A DNA stretch of 64,000 nucleotides from Anagrus nilaparvatae (lineage: Eukaryota; Arthropoda; Insecta; Hymenoptera; Mymaridae), in assembly GCA_022575985.1 (NCBI GenBank), contig JAKSXM010000269.1, positions 2,170,001-2,234,000 on the forward strand. The letters run 5' to 3'. The notes under the pieces were generated by a model that was not told the DNA's origin, made no database searches, and worked only from the letters and a program-made list of their open reading frames with translations. A program made the translations under genes and the position numbers. Position 1 is the stretch's first letter, and the number at the start of each line of letters is the position of its first letter. Shown here in pieces: positions 55,259 to 64,000 of this stretch.

Positions 55259-57976
55259 ATGAAGAAAAAATCTAGTGAAAATAAAAAAAAACAAGTTAAA
55301 AAACCCCAAGTTAATAAAAAACCAAAAAAAAAAAAAAGATGTAATTATGATAAGGAACAATTAACAAAAGCTGTTGAAGAAGCTAAAAAAGGTGTTTCAA
55401 CTACAGAGTTATCCATTATTTATAATATTCCTGAAGCTACCATTCGTGCCAGGCGGGATGGTAGGTATTCAGATAAAAGTCCTGGTCCTGATCCTATATT
55501 AAAAAAGGTGGAAAATGATTTAGTAAAGTGGATTTTATTTTGTTATGAAAAAGGTCGACCAGTAACTAAAAATCAAGTTTTAGACAGTGTACAAATTATG
55601 TGCATCAATGGTGCCATACCAAATTCTTTTACTGGAGCTAAAGATGTGCAAAATCAGGTGGATCATAATGAAAAAGCTTCTGTTACTTTGCTTGTGACTG
55701 GAAACGCTGCAGGAAAGCTTGCTCCTCCTTTTATACTTTTTGCTGGAAAAAAATGCCCAAAGATGTTCTACGTATGGGTCCAGAAGATTTTGGCTTTGGA
55801 TTTTCAGATAACGGGTGGATGACAGCAAAAATTTTTTTTGAGTTTATAGCCAATATTTTCCACCCATGGCTAGTGAAAGAAAACATCAAATTTCCTGTAA
55901 TACTTTATGTAGACAAACATTCTTCACATATTACGTTACCATTAAGAATGTTTTGCCAAGAAAATCAAATAATTAACTAATAATTAAATAATAACTCCAC
56001 ACACATTTTGCAGCCACTGGATGTATCTTATTTTAAATCTTTTAAAGTACATTGGGCAGAAGTACATAGAAATTATTGTCTCAAAAACTCTTGCGTTACA
56101 ATTCAAAAATGTCAGCTAGCAAGCGTTTTAACAGATACTTTCAAAAATATAGACACCTCCTCTGTTTTAAAAAATGGTTTTAAAAGATGTGGTTTATTTC
56201 CTTTTAACCCTAATGCAGTAAATTATCAAAAATTATTAAAAAGGAAAAGTAAAGACAAAAATTCTACTCCTGAAATAAATGCTGACTGTTCTGCAACAAT
56301 TAATAATGGACTTTTAGCAACAGAAGAAATTATGAATGAAAAAGTAAAATTTTTGTGTTTTCTTGAAGACAGTATTGGTACTGAAAAGCTAGTTAAATTT
56401 AAAGAAGCAAAAAATAATTTAATAAGTATTGATAAAGAAGATGAGAGCTTGTTCAATATTTGGTTTGGTTTAGTTAGCGCTGAAAGTGATGATAATTCTT
56501 GTTCTATTATTGAAGAAACTGAAAATAATACTGAAGATATTTCTAATTCTCTGGTAATTTCAATTATTTTTTATAATATTTAAAAATTTATCATGATAAA
56601 ATAATTTTAAATTTCAATTTTTAGAATGACGATACTTGTATCAGTCCTGTTATAGATAATGAGAAAAAAAAAGTTAGATTGCCCTTTAGATGGCGAGGTT
56701 TATGAGGTTAATAATGTCCTGAACAATGATGATAGCTGTCCCATTCAAATTGTAAAAATAATTTATGATGCTGATAACGAAGTGTTTGCTAATTCTGATT
56801 TACAATCAAATGTAAGATAAAAAATTCTTAAATTATAAAATATTTAATTTGTGTCATTCATTTTTTTAGGATGATGTCAATTCTAAAAATTCTCAAAAAT
56901 TTGATAGCTTATTAGAAGAAGGTTCGAGCAGAGATAATTCAATCCATAGTACTATTAATGAAAATGATAACCGACAGGTAGCAATAATAAATCATGATCC
57001 AGTTGACAAAACCTTTAATTTACAAGAAAAATCTGTTGACTATAATGTAAGATTAATATAAAAAAATATTTATGTTTACTGTTTTAAACCTATAAACTAT
57101 CTTTCATTTTAATAATTAAGTAAATAATATTATCTTTATGAAAATATAACTTATTTTTGCTATTTTAATTGAAGACCAATTAAATTATACAAACTGCTTT
57201 TTTACATTTAAAAAACAAATAAAAGAATTATTTTTATATTTCAGGTTGAATCTAGTTCACATAATGAGTTGACCTACAAAAGTTTATTAGATAAACTACA
57301 GAATAATCCAAATATTACAAACACTTGCATCGTGGCAGAAGAAGTTCCCGTAGAAAATATCTTAACTTCAAAAACTATTACCTCAGAAATAGTTTTGCCC
57401 AAAGAATCAAATAACCATTCATATGTTCCAAAACCATCAGAAACTCAAGAACCAATTTCTGTAAATTTAAAACAGCCAATGGGTGAAATTGATCTTAAAA
57501 ATCCTGCAAATAATTTAAAATTAAATTTACAAAAATCAAATAATTCAGAAATCAGTCAACCAAAAAAGTCTGACATATCCAAAAGTCAACGTCAAGATTC
57601 AAAAGAACCTGCCCATTTTAAAAATATTCAGAACACACTTAATTTATCTGCTACATCTGATGTTGCAAAAAAGTATTTGATATGGCCAAAAGAAGAATCC
57701 AATAAAAGCAAAAAAAAAAGGAAAATTAATAAACCACCAGAACCATCAGTCTTAAGTAGTTCTTTAGGCATACATTTTGAAAAAATTAAGGAAGAAGAAA
57801 AAGCTGCTAAAGAACTAGAAAAAAAAATTAAGAAAGAAGCAATTGAGAATAATAAAAAATTAAAATTGGAGCAACGATTAAAGAAAGAACAAGAAAATTT
57901 AGAAAAAAGAAAAAAAAAATTACAAGAACAGGAACTTAAACTTTATAAGTTACTTCAATCCAAAAATTCTTCCTAA
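55259..57976 (+). pseudogene. Multi-exon pogo/CENP-B-like DDE transposase gene, broken
   Basis: Exon 1 (55259-56553) encodes a Lys-rich N-terminus and a Psq-type helix-turn-helix (YDKEQLTKAVEEAKKGVSTT...IYNIPEATIRARR). It then jumps to GNAAGKLAPPFILFAGKKCP, SDNGWMTAKIFFEFIANIFH, VILYVDKHSSHITL, STHILQPLDVSYFKSFK and GFKRCGLFPFNPNAVNY of the DDE domain. About 120 codons expected between IPNSFTG and AKDVQNQ, with the second HTH and the first catalytic Asp, are missing. There is a frameshift at about 55750-55820 and a TAA TAA at 55978-55983. Introns 56554-56624, 56812-56869 and 57047-57244 have GT...AG ends. Exon 2 (187 nt) needs a one-base shift, probably in its A9 run. The order of motifs fits pogo-type proteins. 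It cannot make an active enzyme. Confidence 0.8.
57245..57976 (+). CDS. Last exon of the broken transposase gene: Lys/Glu-rich coiled-coil tail
   Basis: Follows a clear acceptor (TTTTTATATTTCAG) and stays open for 243 codons to the TAA at 57974-57976. It begins VESSSHNELTYKSLLDKL. The middle part is polar (NSEISQPKKSDISKSQRQDS). The C-terminal 65 residues (KIKEEEKAAKELEKKIKKEA..., LEQRLKKEQENLEKRKKKLQ) form a strongly charged coiled coil. A comparable tail after the transposase domain is known from some insect pogo-like genes. An unbroken frame here contrasts with the damage in exons 1 and 2. Confidence 0.6.
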   Translation, partial: VESSSHNELTYKSLLDKLQNNPNITNTCIVAEEVPVENILTSKTITSEIVLPKESNNHSYVPKPSETQEPISVNLKQPMGEIDLKNPANNLKLNLQKSNNSEISQPKKSDISKSQRQDSKEPAHFKNIQNTLNLSATSDVAKKYLIWPKEESNKSKKKRKINKPPEPSVLSSSLGIHFEKIKEEEKAAKELEKKIKKEAIENNKKLKLEQRLKKEQENLEKRKKKLQEQELKLYKLLQSKNSS

Positions 57977-58899
57977 AAGAATATTTTATGAAGCTCATGA
58001 ATTAGTTTTACCAATTTATTTATTTATCTATTTGCTCTCTTTTAATCACTAAAATAAGTTCTCTTTTTTTTTATGCATACCTATTTTAAAAATTTTCTCA
58101 AATTTAGTAAATTATTTTAAAAAATATTAAGTTAAAAACCAAAATGATATTAGCTTTATAATATGATCTCAAATTTGTCAAAACTGAGACTTGTGTTAGA
58201 TAGTCATTGAATTCGTTACAATTAAATGCCATTTTGATATAACTTTTTGTTATATCAATATAGTACAAATAAGTAATTAAGTAAAATTTATATTTAAGTT
58301 CATTATTCTTTAATTTTATGTAAAAAAGTGTTTTTTAAGCTATTAATTTAAAAACTTTTGTTACTAAAAATTTAATTTAATTATCAAGGTGCTTTATAAG
58401 TTAATATTGTGATATTTAGAGGTATAAAAATATTATCTATCACTTAAGCTTTGTTAGGTAAACCATAGATGTATAAATCTAATACCTAAATATTATAAAA
58501 TACGAAATTATAAAATATTATGTATTATCTAAAAGGGGCACTTTCGCTATATTCGTTCTAGCCTTCTAAGCTTTAGTCTAATAGGGTTTTTTAGGTCACT
58601 GATCACAATAAACAGCCCTTGAAGGGTTATTTTGAGGCATAATAAAAGTTTTGTTTAATGCAAAAAAATTTTTTTTAAATTTTTGAAAAATTTACCTTTA
58701 TAACCTTTATTACCTTTTTTTTTTTAATAAAGCTTACCTTTATTTTATAAATAAGATAATTTGTAAAATGTATGATTCATTTATTTATACCTTTCAAACC
58801 TTTTAGGACTAGTTTTAGCAAATTTGAGGCTGAAGGCCTAATTTTTAATTGAAAAAAACGCGATTTTCATGATCAGCGACCTAAAAAACGCTTGATTTT
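57977..58899. other. 3' flank of the transposase gene and a repeat fragment
   Basis: AT-rich, non-coding. 58520-58640 contains one degenerate unit of the 140-bp repeat of the 52-kb palindrome (TAGGGTTTTTTAGGTCACTG, ATCACAATAAACAGCCCTTG). Confidence 0.45.
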
Positions 58900-59244
58900 C
58901 ATCGTAAAATAATAATTTTTTTTTTAAAACGATCAATTTTTCCCGGAGTATTCATTTCTTCGAGAAAGAAATCATTTTTATTGACAAAATTTTTATTTTT
59001 AGGTCAGAAACCTTTGAAAACTGAAAGTAGCAATATTTAATTAACACAGATTTTCAATTGTTTTTTTACCTAAAAGTTGAAATGTGGTAAAAAAAATGAT
59101 TTTTTTCTTGAAGAAATGAATACTCAGGAATTGGAATAAACGATTTAAAAAAAATTTTAACATAATAATCAAGCAAATAATGTATATTTTAAGTTCAGAA
59201 ATAGACTTTTTTCAATATCTTTTTTAAGACAAGTAAAATCTTAA
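58900..59244. repeat. Inverted repeat fragment next to TIR element copy 2
   Basis: 58915-59000 (AAAATAATAATTTTTTTTTT, AGTATTCATTTCTTCGAGAA) is matched in inverted form at about 59085-59160 (TTGAAGAAATGAATACTCAG, AACGATTTAAAAAAAATTTT). The left half is also related to 48.8-48.96 kb. The TIR element is inserted at its right edge. Confidence 0.55.
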
Positions 59245-60326
59245 CACTGAAAAACCGGTACCATTGAAACAATGACTTAGAAGCAATTATATATGCCAAT
59301 GACGGATATCATAAATTCAATGACGAGATTGAAATTATTTCAAATATTTAAAGCTATTGAAATGATTATGAAACATATCATTTCAATGTAAAATAAACAG
59401 AAAATGAGTTAAAATTTATTTTTTTTTTCTTTTTTTTTTTTCTTTTTTTTTTCACATTTAATATTCCTCGCTTGTGTATTTTTTTTTTAAGGCGGTATTG
59501 ATAATTTGTTAATTTGTTATATTATTTTTCGATTTTTTTTTATTAATTATTTTTTTTTATTATAATTATTATTACATTATTACATTAATGAATTTATTTT
59601 TTTTTTTTAATTTATTATCAAATAAAAAAACGCGACTTCATCCGGGAATTGAACTGGGTACCGTGTAAACCGTGTTGATCAGTAAGCAGCGACCTTATCC
59701 ATTACGCCAGCAGGACTCTTTGTGTTAATAAAAAAATTTTGAAGACTATATGTTACAGATAATAATTTTCCCATTTTTTTTTTTATTATTCAGAGTAATT
59801 TATGCATATCTAGCGAAATGCATTATTAAAAATAATAATTAAATTTATAATAAATGATTTTCAGGTAATTCCATTTCTTTATAATAGTAACAATGAATAA
59901 CAATAATATAAACTATATATGACACCCATACGCGAGCTGTGCGCGCCATTAAAAGACATATATAGTCTGAGTGACTGGCAAATATACGCAGAAGGATAGA
60001 AAGAGAAAGAATAGTATACCTACACATATGCACAATACGTAATTTGTTTTGTTATCATTAATATTTTTGAACTAAAATCAATTTCTATTGATTGAATGTT
60101 TTTAAACGTTAAATCAAAATATTAAAAACAATTATTTTAATTGTATGCTCTCTATTAATTCAATCTTATATTCTTTTTTATTTTGACGAAAATTTACATC
60201 AAAACAATTACTGCCATATTAATGGCGAGAAGCTATTCGTTTAATAGCCGCACCATCAAATCAATGATATATTCTATTGGCATATTTCAATCGCTTCATT
60301 GCTTCAATGGTATCGGTTTTTCAGTG
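59245..60326. mobile_element. Non-autonomous TIR element, copy 2, with the same tRNA-like cassette
   Basis: Starts CACTGAAAAACCGGTACCAT and ends GGTATCGGTTTTTCAGTG. It matches 46241-47297 throughout with small indels (longer T-tracts at 59418-59452, an extra ATATGACACCCATACGCG segment near 59914). The minus-strand cassette (59418-59720) has the same A box (GGCGTAATGGATAAGG) and a B box altered to AGTTCAATTCC. Target duplication not clear. Confidence 0.88.
59418..59720 (-). mobile_element. tRNA-Arg-like SINE cassette inside TIR element copy 2
   Basis: Same position, orientation and length class as the cassette in copy 1, so it was already present when the host element multiplied. The anticodon region GACCTTATCCATTACGCC (plus strand) is unchanged. 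The B box has one or two substitutions, and the segment between the boxes has lost a few bases. Confidence 0.6.
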
Positions 60327-61000
60327 TGATAACTTGGCTAAATTTCGTCGTAAAAAGAATAGTTTTTTTTTCTATTCTGGAGTAGTTTTTCTGTGGCAAT
60401 TAGATTTTTGTATCTATTTTTTTTAATTTTATTTACTTAAAAAGTTAATTTGAAAATTTGGAGTAGCTCAGATACGAAAAACACGGTTTTTGACATAAAT
60501 GTGGCAAAATCTTTTTGTCATCTATCGCCGATTTCATGTTCACGTTTTTTTTGCATTTCATAAGGTCCAGAAAACCATGAAGGTAGTCGTGGCTTCGTAT
60601 ATTTTTCTTTTTCATTTTCGGTGCTCATAAAACGTATTTTCAGTAAATTCTTTAAAAAAACGCTGCCAAGTAATTGGCACTATGGTTCCTCATTAGCAAT
60701 AACAAAATGTTGTCAATGTTCTATTTTACCTAATAAAAAATTAAAATATTAGAATAATTGTGCCAAATATTCTAAATTTAATAAAGAAGTGGATAAACTT
60801 TCCCCTGATACCCAACAAATTTTCAAAACTCATAATTCCAGGTATTAATACTTTCAGAGAAATAAAATAGGCACTACGTCAATAAAAAGATAATATTTTT
60901 TTTAACTTTTTAATGTAAAAATTTTGAAGAAAAACAATTTCGAAAAATTACGTATCAGATGGAGGAATCCTTTAAAAACGATATAGTAGCGGAGCCCATA
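60327..61000. repeat. Repeat margin related to 43.8-45.0 kb (inverted)
   Basis: AAACGCTGCCAAGTAATTGG and CACTATGGTTCCTCAT (60659-60699) are the reverse complement of 44935-44973. The following sequence, to ACGTATCAGATGGAGGAATC, resembles the 43.8-44.1 kb tandem units in inverted orientation. No coding frame. Confidence 0.55.
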
Positions 61001-63060
61001 CGATGTAGGGTGATTTTATGACTAACCAAAGATAATTGCAAATGCATCGAACTACTTATGTAAGGATGCCCACTGAGTCATATGTTAAGAGCCTTTGCGT
61101 ACCTAATTAGCCTAGGCTGGTTAGCAAAAAATCACCCAGGTGAAAAATTTCTAACCGGATGAAAATTTAGGATATCCATAAATACACCCCCCAGAAGCTG
61201 ATTACAAATCGGTTTGAGAAAAAACCGGTGCCGACCTGAGGGGGGAGGGGTTAAAAAATTTTGGACCCAAGGTGAAAAAATTGTAACCGCAAAGGACTTT
61301 GGCTAATGAATGTACATGCCAAATGTAGCATGTGTGCCAATCCGTACCTTTGGGAAATGGTTCCGGGTGCAGTTATAAGGTCCCAAAAATATCACCTAGG
61401 TGAAAAAATTCTAACCACATTAAATTTCGACAGTTGCTTTAGTTTTGTACCACTAGCCCGTGCCTTCAATGCTTTGGTAAAAAATAGGTGCTGAGGGGTG
61501 ATATCCACCCCCAAAGATTTTTTCACCAAGGTGATTTTTTCTAACCAGATGAGCTTTACATATATGATTTGTTATGGTGACAATAACAAAAGTTTTAAAC
61601 GATTTGTTAAAAATCCGGTACCAAGGGTAATTTTTCCCCATCCGTTTAACCCTAAAAGCAAGGTTTTTAATCAGTTTCAAAAGTTTTAGGCTCAAATATA
61701 CCATCCAAGAAATTTTCGCATCATTGAGACTCTAATAACGTATGGTATCAACCCTTTGCAAAAAAAAATATTTTAAGGGGCAAAAACCAACCCCGAAAAA
61801 TATTTCACCAAGGCGATTTTTTCTAACCAGATGAGCTTTACATATATGATTTGTTATGGCACCAATAAAATAAGTTTTAAACGATTTGTTAAAAATCCGG
61901 TACCAAGGGTAATTTTTCCGCATCCGTTTAACCCTAAAAGCAAGGTTTTTAATCAGTTACAAAAGTTTTAGGCTCAAATATACCATCCAAGCAATTTTCG
62001 CATCATTGAGACTCTAATAACGTATGGTATCAACCCTTTGCAAAAAAAAATATTTTAAGGGGCAAAATCCAACCCCTAAAAATATTTCACCAAGGTGATT
62101 TTTTCTAACGAGATGAGCTTTACATATATGATTTGTTATGTTGCCAATAACATTAGTTTTTAACGATTTGTTAAAAATCCGATACCGGGGGTGATTTTTG
62201 CCCCTTTGTTTAACCCTAAAAGTCAGATTTTTAATCAGTTTCAAGACTTTTAGGCTCAAATATACCGTCCAAGAAATTTTCACATCATTGAGACTTTAAT
62301 AACTTATGGTATCAACCCTTTGTAAAATAAATATTTTTAGTGGCAAAATCCAACCCCTAAAAATATTTCACCAAGGTGATTTTTTCTAACCAGGTGAGCT
62401 TTACATATATGATTGTTTATTGTGCCAATAACATTAGTTTTCAACGATTTGTTAAAAATCCGGTACCGAGGGTGATTTTTGCCCCCTAGTTGGTTAAACT
62501 AAACTAAACTTTTAGGATTACTAAAAGTCTGGTTTTTAATCAGTTTCAAGACTTTTAGGCTCAAATATACTAACCAAGAAATTTTCGCATCATTGAGACT
62601 TTAATAACGTATGGTATCAACCCTTTGTAAAAAAAATATTATTAAGGGCAAAATCCAACCCCAAAAATATTTCACCAAGGTGATTTTTTCTAACCAGGTG
62701 AGCTTTACATATATGATTGTTTATTGGGCCAATAACATTAGTTTTCAACGATTTGTTAAAAATCCGGTACCGAGGGTGATTTTTGCCCCCTAGTTTACCT
62801 CTAAAAGTCTGGTTTTTAATCAGTTTCAAGACTTTTAGGCTCAAATATACTATCCAAGAAATTTTCGCATCATTGAGACTTTAATAACGTATAGTATCAA
62901 CCCTTTGTAAAAAAAATATTATTAGGGGCAAAATCCAACCCCTAAAAATATTTCACCAAGGTGATTTTTTCTAATTTTTTCCTATAAAAATCCTGTGCCG
63001 AGGGTTATTTTTAACCCCCAGTTTAACCCTAAATGTCTTTTAATGAACTTTACATATATG
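61000..63060 (+). repeat. Satellite array, about 280-bp unit
   Basis: The unit contains AATATTTCACCAAGGTGATT, TTTCTAACCAGATGAGCTTT, ACATATATGATTTGTTATGG, GATTTGTTAAAAATCCGGTA, TTAATCAGTTTCAAAAGTTT and CATTGAGACTxTAATAACGT. The last marker recurs at about 61720, 62000, 62285, 62590 and 62870, a period of roughly 280-300 bp. Units left of 61490 are more diverged but keep (A/C)CxAGGTGAAAAAxTTxTAACC. Several open frames on both strands follow the repeat and are not genes. Confidence 0.92.
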
Positions 63061-63089
63061 ATTTGTTATGGATCGATTAGCGTCTATTT

Positions 63090-63207
63090 GGCTCATATTA
63101 AAGATGCATGTTCTAAAATTTATAAGCAACTCATTACTGAAGAGATTTAGCGAAAACTTTACCATTTTATCTCTAACCCTAGATTTGAATGATCTTTAAT
63201 ATGAGCC
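63090..63207. repeat. Inverted repeat with 16-bp perfect arms
   Basis: GGCTCATATTAAAGAT (63090-63105) and ATCTTTAATATGAGCC (63192-63207) are exact reverse complements, separated by 86 bp. Function unknown; it may be the end of the satellite-bearing element. Confidence 0.6.
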
Positions 63208-63830
63208 AAGCAGAATTTTGATTCAAGTTGCCTATATCTGGAATCTCAGGCTTTTATGAGCAAAAAATTACAAAAATTTAACGGGTCATATTTCTTAAAC
63301 GAATAAATATTTTTAATTTTATTTTTTATATTCTTATGCAAAATACTGGAAAGATTTGAATTTTTTATTAAAGAATTATTATAAATAAATATTGAGATGG
63401 TTATCACCCACCCATATAATTATTTAATTAAAATAATATAAAAAATTGTGTAAATAAATCCAACTGTATTATTTTTTACCTAGCAGACTAAATAACTCTC
63501 TTATACACACATATACAACCGCGCGCCCACACCGACAGTGGTATAGTGTATAACATACCGACCGGTACATTTTATGTGATCGCTCGTGAATAAATAAAGT
63601 ATTTTTTTCTTTTTATAATTAAATAATCATTATAAAATTAGTGCTACATTAAAATAGAGTCTTTGTGCAATAATTTAACCACATATTTTAGTATTAAAAT
63701 AGTAATTAAAATCAAATCGTGAAACTCCAAACTTTTTTGTTTTTCTATTGCTGACCGGCCATTGTTCAACTGCTTTTCAAAAATAGTTTCTGTCTCTTTC
63801 TAACTAACGTAAAACATAGTTAAAAAAGAG
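63208..63830. other. AT-rich stretch upstream of a promoter-like site
   Basis: Includes a GC-richer patch, CGCGCGCCCACACCGACAGT (63522-63541), and CATACCGACCGGTACATTT. No open frame or known repeat was recognised. Confidence 0.4.
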
Positions 63831-63938
63831 TATAAATAGCGTGAAATAAACGTAAAATTCAAGCATTCGTGCATTATACACTGTATTGTGTAGAAGGTCC
63901 AAAAGGTCCTGGTGAACATCTTCTCAACGAGTGTAAGT
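63831..63938 (+). promoter_or_regulatory. Promoter-like TATA box, start region and first splice donor
   Basis: TATAAATAG at 63831-63839 is a strong TATA box. About 28-30 bp further (63859-63866, TTCAAGCATT) is a plausible start region. 70 bp later AACGAGTGTAAGT gives a consensus splice donor (GTAAGT, 63933-63938). This is the layout of a short non-coding first exon, whose gene would lie beyond the window. It could equally be the promoter and leader of an LTR element. Confidence 0.4.
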
Positions 63939-64000
63939 TAAAAAGGTATAAATTTCTCTTTTCTTTTCTTTTTATTACTTTAACGCGATCCCCCTACGTG

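Noticed and set aside
61306..62844. Several open frames of 60-90 codons on both strands
   Set aside because: They repeat with the 280-bp satellite and share the same peptides in successive units.

Overview
The window reads as nuclear DNA of an arthropod, most likely an insect. The evidence is the strong AT bias, GT...AG introns of about 55-200 bp, and the mix of mobile elements: CR1/Jockey-type LINEs, gypsy-like LTRs, Helitron/Helentron relatives, pogo-type DNA elements and foldback elements. A parasitoid wasp would fit this repertoire, but that is a guess. No intact host gene is visible, and almost every recognisable piece is a mobile element or a relic.

Layout. 0.57-3.4 kb: decayed MOV10/Armitage-like RNA helicase gene, split by a 5'-truncated LINE. 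4.0-6.6 kb: two related LTRs with a short non-coding interior. 7.0 kb: tRNA-Lys-like SINE. 9.95-10.3 kb: short tandem repeat. 10.5-11.8 kb: 3' end of a gypsy-like element with its LTR. 11.8-19.0 kb: Helitron-like repeats, the first split by a nearly full-length LINE (12.4-17.65 kb). 19.05-24.2 kb: a second LINE of the same family. 24.85 kb: possible first coding exon of a host gene on the minus strand. 27.5-29.4 kb: Helitron pieces and a hairpin MITE. 29.4-33.0 kb: DNA transposon with 0.87-kb inverted repeats, a transposase fragment and a nested MITE. 33.0-38.7 kb: Helentron-like elements built around 102-bp and 111-bp satellites, one hit by a LINE. 39-41 kb: more Helitron-like repeats. 41.8-42.6 kb: pogo/Tigger-like element. 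43.0-46.2 kb: degenerate tandem repeats and a foldback element. 46.2-47.3 and 59.2-60.3 kb: two copies of a TIR element carrying a tRNA-Arg-like SINE cassette. 49.1-54.1 kb: nested inverted repeats with a near-perfect palindrome of about 1.1-kb arms. 55.3-58.0 kb: broken multi-exon pogo/CENP-B-like transposase gene. 61.0-63.0 kb: satellite of about 280 bp period. 63.8 kb: promoter-like TATA box followed by a splice donor.

The most interesting point concerns the two LINEs. In both, ORF1 and ORF2 share a reading frame and are separated by a single UGA codon, followed by CAACCA in one copy and CUAG in the other. ORF2 then runs exactly 957 codons to its stop in both. In the second copy there is no AUG before the middle of the endonuclease domain. 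This points to stop-codon readthrough making an ORF1-ORF2 fusion.
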